From Enterococcus_D sp050529585 (lineage in GTDB: Bacteria > Bacillota > Bacilli > Lactobacillales > Enterococcaceae), in contig NZ_CP172882.1 in NCBI RefSeq assembly GCF_050529585.1, forward strand, positions 1,798,001 to 1,862,000: 64,000 bases of DNA, read 5' to 3'. A model generated the notes under the pieces. That model was not told the origin of the DNA and made no database searches. It saw only the letters and a list, made by a program, of their open reading frames with translations. The first letter of the stretch is position 1. Each line of letters starts with the position of its first letter. Positions 62,686 through 64,000 of the stretch are shown here, piece by piece. The position numbers were made by a program, and so were the translations under genes.

Positions 62686-62765
62686 ATCGCTTCCTCCTCC
62701 AAATCGCATATACATTGCCTAACTCTCAATGACTCTATGCTATCACAAACAAAACTTTTCAACAA

Positions 62766-62808
62766 AGAAAACAACAAGGCATATCAAGAAATCGATACGC
62801 CTTGTTGT
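62766..62808 (-). terminator. Terminator of the DUF975 gene
   Basis: ACAACAAGGC (62771-62780) pairs with GCCTTGTTGT (62799-62808), with an inner TATC/GATA; the minus strand continues TTTTCTTTG. Confidence 0.75.
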
Positions 62809-62812
62809 TTGA

Positions 62813-63598
62813 TTAGGCACTGGTCAAAGCATGCTCTTCTTTCAGCGCTTCATAAAAGGCGGCATTTACACCATAGGCATAAGCATTGGCCCATAAAACA
62901 CCAACGACCAAAGCCAAAAGGCCTAATACGAACCAACCGATCAATGATAGCTGCAACCAAATATATTGCCATATCGATGGTTTCAACATCTGCCATGCTT
63001 TCTTCAATGATTGTCCAATACTTAAATCTGGATAATCATAGCGAAGATAGATCGCAATTTGAAAAATACCGCTGATCACTTGCGACAAGAATAGAAATAC
63101 GATCACGGAGATCACGAGACTCACCACAAAAGCAATCGACTGATTCAACAACGTACGGTCTGCTGAAAATCCATGGTTGAAGGACAGAACCAATTCCAAA
63201 TACTGGTTAAAGCCGCTCATCACAAATTGCGGCAAGAAAATCAAGAGACCCAAAAGGTAATTTACCAAAACATTCAATAGGTTTAAACTTAAAAAAGCCG
63301 GGTACAGACGTTTGTCAAAGACCAAAAAGATATTTGACACATTGATGCTGCCTCCTCGTACTAAATGAAGGGCCATCATACTTAACCCAAAAGTGAAAGC
63401 AAAAAAGATAAAGTTTTCCAAGACAAAATCGATCATTGTCTGTGTGCCTTCAATCCTAGAATATTGGCCAATCGTCCCAAAAATACTACTTAAAACAGAT
63501 TGAATCGCTATAGTCGCGACAATACTTAAAACAAAAGTACCCCAATAACCGCGTAAAGCATTTTTTGCTGACTGACGTACCACATCGTTTGTTCTCAT
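62813..63598 (-). CDS. DUF975 membrane protein
   Basis: A 261-residue membrane protein with six helices. The N-terminus RTNDVVRQSAKNALRGYWGTFVLS and the segment IYLRYDYPDLSIGQSLKKAWQML near 185 are diagnostic of DUF975. ATG 63598 is nine bases downstream of the aminopeptidase stop and has AAGGAGG. Function is unknown; the family is widespread in Firmicutes. Confidence 0.85.
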   Translation of the reverse strand: MRTNDVVRQSAKNALRGYWGTFVLSIVATIAIQSVLSSIFGTIGQYSRIEGTQTMIDFVLENFIFFAFTFGLSMMALHLVRGGSINVSNIFLVFDKRLYPAFLSLNLLNVLVNYLLGLLIFLPQFVMSGFNQYLELVLSFNHGFSADRTLLNQSIAFVVSLVISVIVFLFLSQVISGIFQIAIYLRYDYPDLSIGQSLKKAWQMLKPSIWQYIWLQLSLIGWFVLGLLALVVGVLWANAYAYGVNAAFYEALKEEHALTSA

Positions 63599-63607
63599 AG
63601 ATCCTCC

Positions 63608-64000
63608 TTAATAACTGCGCAATTCTTTGACGGTTTTGTCATCCAACCGGCGCACAACTTCGCTGACTAATTTGACTGTATTCAAGTAGTCATCTTCATG
63701 AATGATCGACGTATGAGAATGTAAATAACGCACTGGAACTGTAATGGCGATCGATGGCACACCATCCCGAGTCAAATGCATTTGGCCGGCATCGGTACCG
63801 CCGCCGGTAATGACCGTATATTGGAATGGAATAGCTAATTCTTCTGCCACAGAAACCACAAAATTCAATAATTTTTTATGGGGAATCATCGACGCATCAA
63901 AGATCAAAACTTGAGGCCCCTTGCCAAGGACAGAATCAGCTTCTTTTGGTGTCATACCAGGTGTATCTCCGGCGGTACCTGTGTCTAATGCAATCGCAAT
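63608..64000 (-). CDS. M42 family glutamyl aminopeptidase, C-terminal part
   Basis: The gene enters from the right edge; the last 130 residues are present. DTGTAGDTPG and FDASMIPHKK (metal/catalytic region), TVITGGGTDAGQMHL and RYLHSHTSIIHEDD with the C-terminal metal histidine are diagnostic of PepA/FrvX-like M42 metallo-aminopeptidases, cytoplasmic dodecamers that trim peptides. It ends 9 bp before DUF975. Substrate preference is not visible. Confidence 0.9.
   Translation of the reverse strand: MAIALDTGTAGDTPGMTPKEADSVLGKGPQVLIFDASMIPHKKLLNFVVSVAEELAIPFQYTVITGGGTDAGQMHLTRDGVPSIAITVPVRYLHSHTSIIHEDDYLNTVKLVSEVVRRLDDKTVKELRSY

Noticed and set aside
1..64000. CRISPR arrays, insertion sequences, prophage, rRNA, attachment sites
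   Set aside because: No evenly spaced long repeats, transposase or integrase frames, or rRNA sequence were seen.

Overview
The window looks like chromosome from a low-GC Gram-positive of the Lactobacillales, most like Enterococcus. This is inferred from purine-rich ribosome sites (AGGAGG type), lipobox lipoproteins, AdcA/ZinT, T-box and TPP leaders, cre-like sites, and LacI, RpiR, IclR and PTS families. I see no IS element, phage gene, rRNA or CRISPR array. Both ends cut a gene: an AlaA-type aminotransferase on the left and an M42 aminopeptidase on the right.

Bases 1-6400 hold the aminotransferase end, an ABC-2 exporter operon with one permease broken by two frameshifts, tRNA-Leu(GAG), a GNAT acetyltransferase, a small membrane protein and a two-module VOC protein.

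Bases 6500-31000 form a pectin-catabolic island. A CUT1-type ABC importer (solute-binding lipoprotein plus two permeases, no ATPase) is encoded with GH105, GH28, an alpha/beta esterase, a pectin methylesterase, GH43, an SGNH acetylesterase and DUF624. None of these enzymes shows a signal peptide, so acylated and methylated galacturonides are probably imported first and dismantled in the cytoplasm. Galacturonate then enters uxaC-uxaB-uxaA, unsaturated uronate enters kduI-kduD, and both routes meet at kdgK and kdgA. A membrane AraC regulator, a LacI regulator and an IclR regulator are interleaved.

Bases 31000-47000 are further sugar loci: RpiR plus a gluconokinase-like FGGY kinase, a maltose-type PTS IIBC with a GH4 phospho-glucosidase, an eight-gene LacI-controlled operon (ROK kinase, second ATPase-less importer, DUF624, GH30, SGNH hydrolase), and a GH1 phospho-beta-glucosidase with its RpiR regulator. 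Unusual GGTAC repeat clusters flank the GH1 gene.

Bases 47000-64000 are mostly housekeeping: recQ, an FAD oxidoreductase, a PRiA4-ORF3-domain protein, adcA with a Zur-like palindrome, a TPP-riboswitch ykoFEDC operon, a divergent pair made of a signal-peptidase-like protein without catalytic residues and a membrane sensor without kinase residues, a T-box-controlled archaeal-type proS, a lipoate ligase, a metallo-beta-lactamase-fold hydrolase and a DUF975 protein.

The best candidate for something undescribed is the divergent pseudo-peptidase/pseudo-kinase pair at 56564-59112. The GGTAC array around GH1 and the acyl-glycoside operon at 36397-44534 come next.
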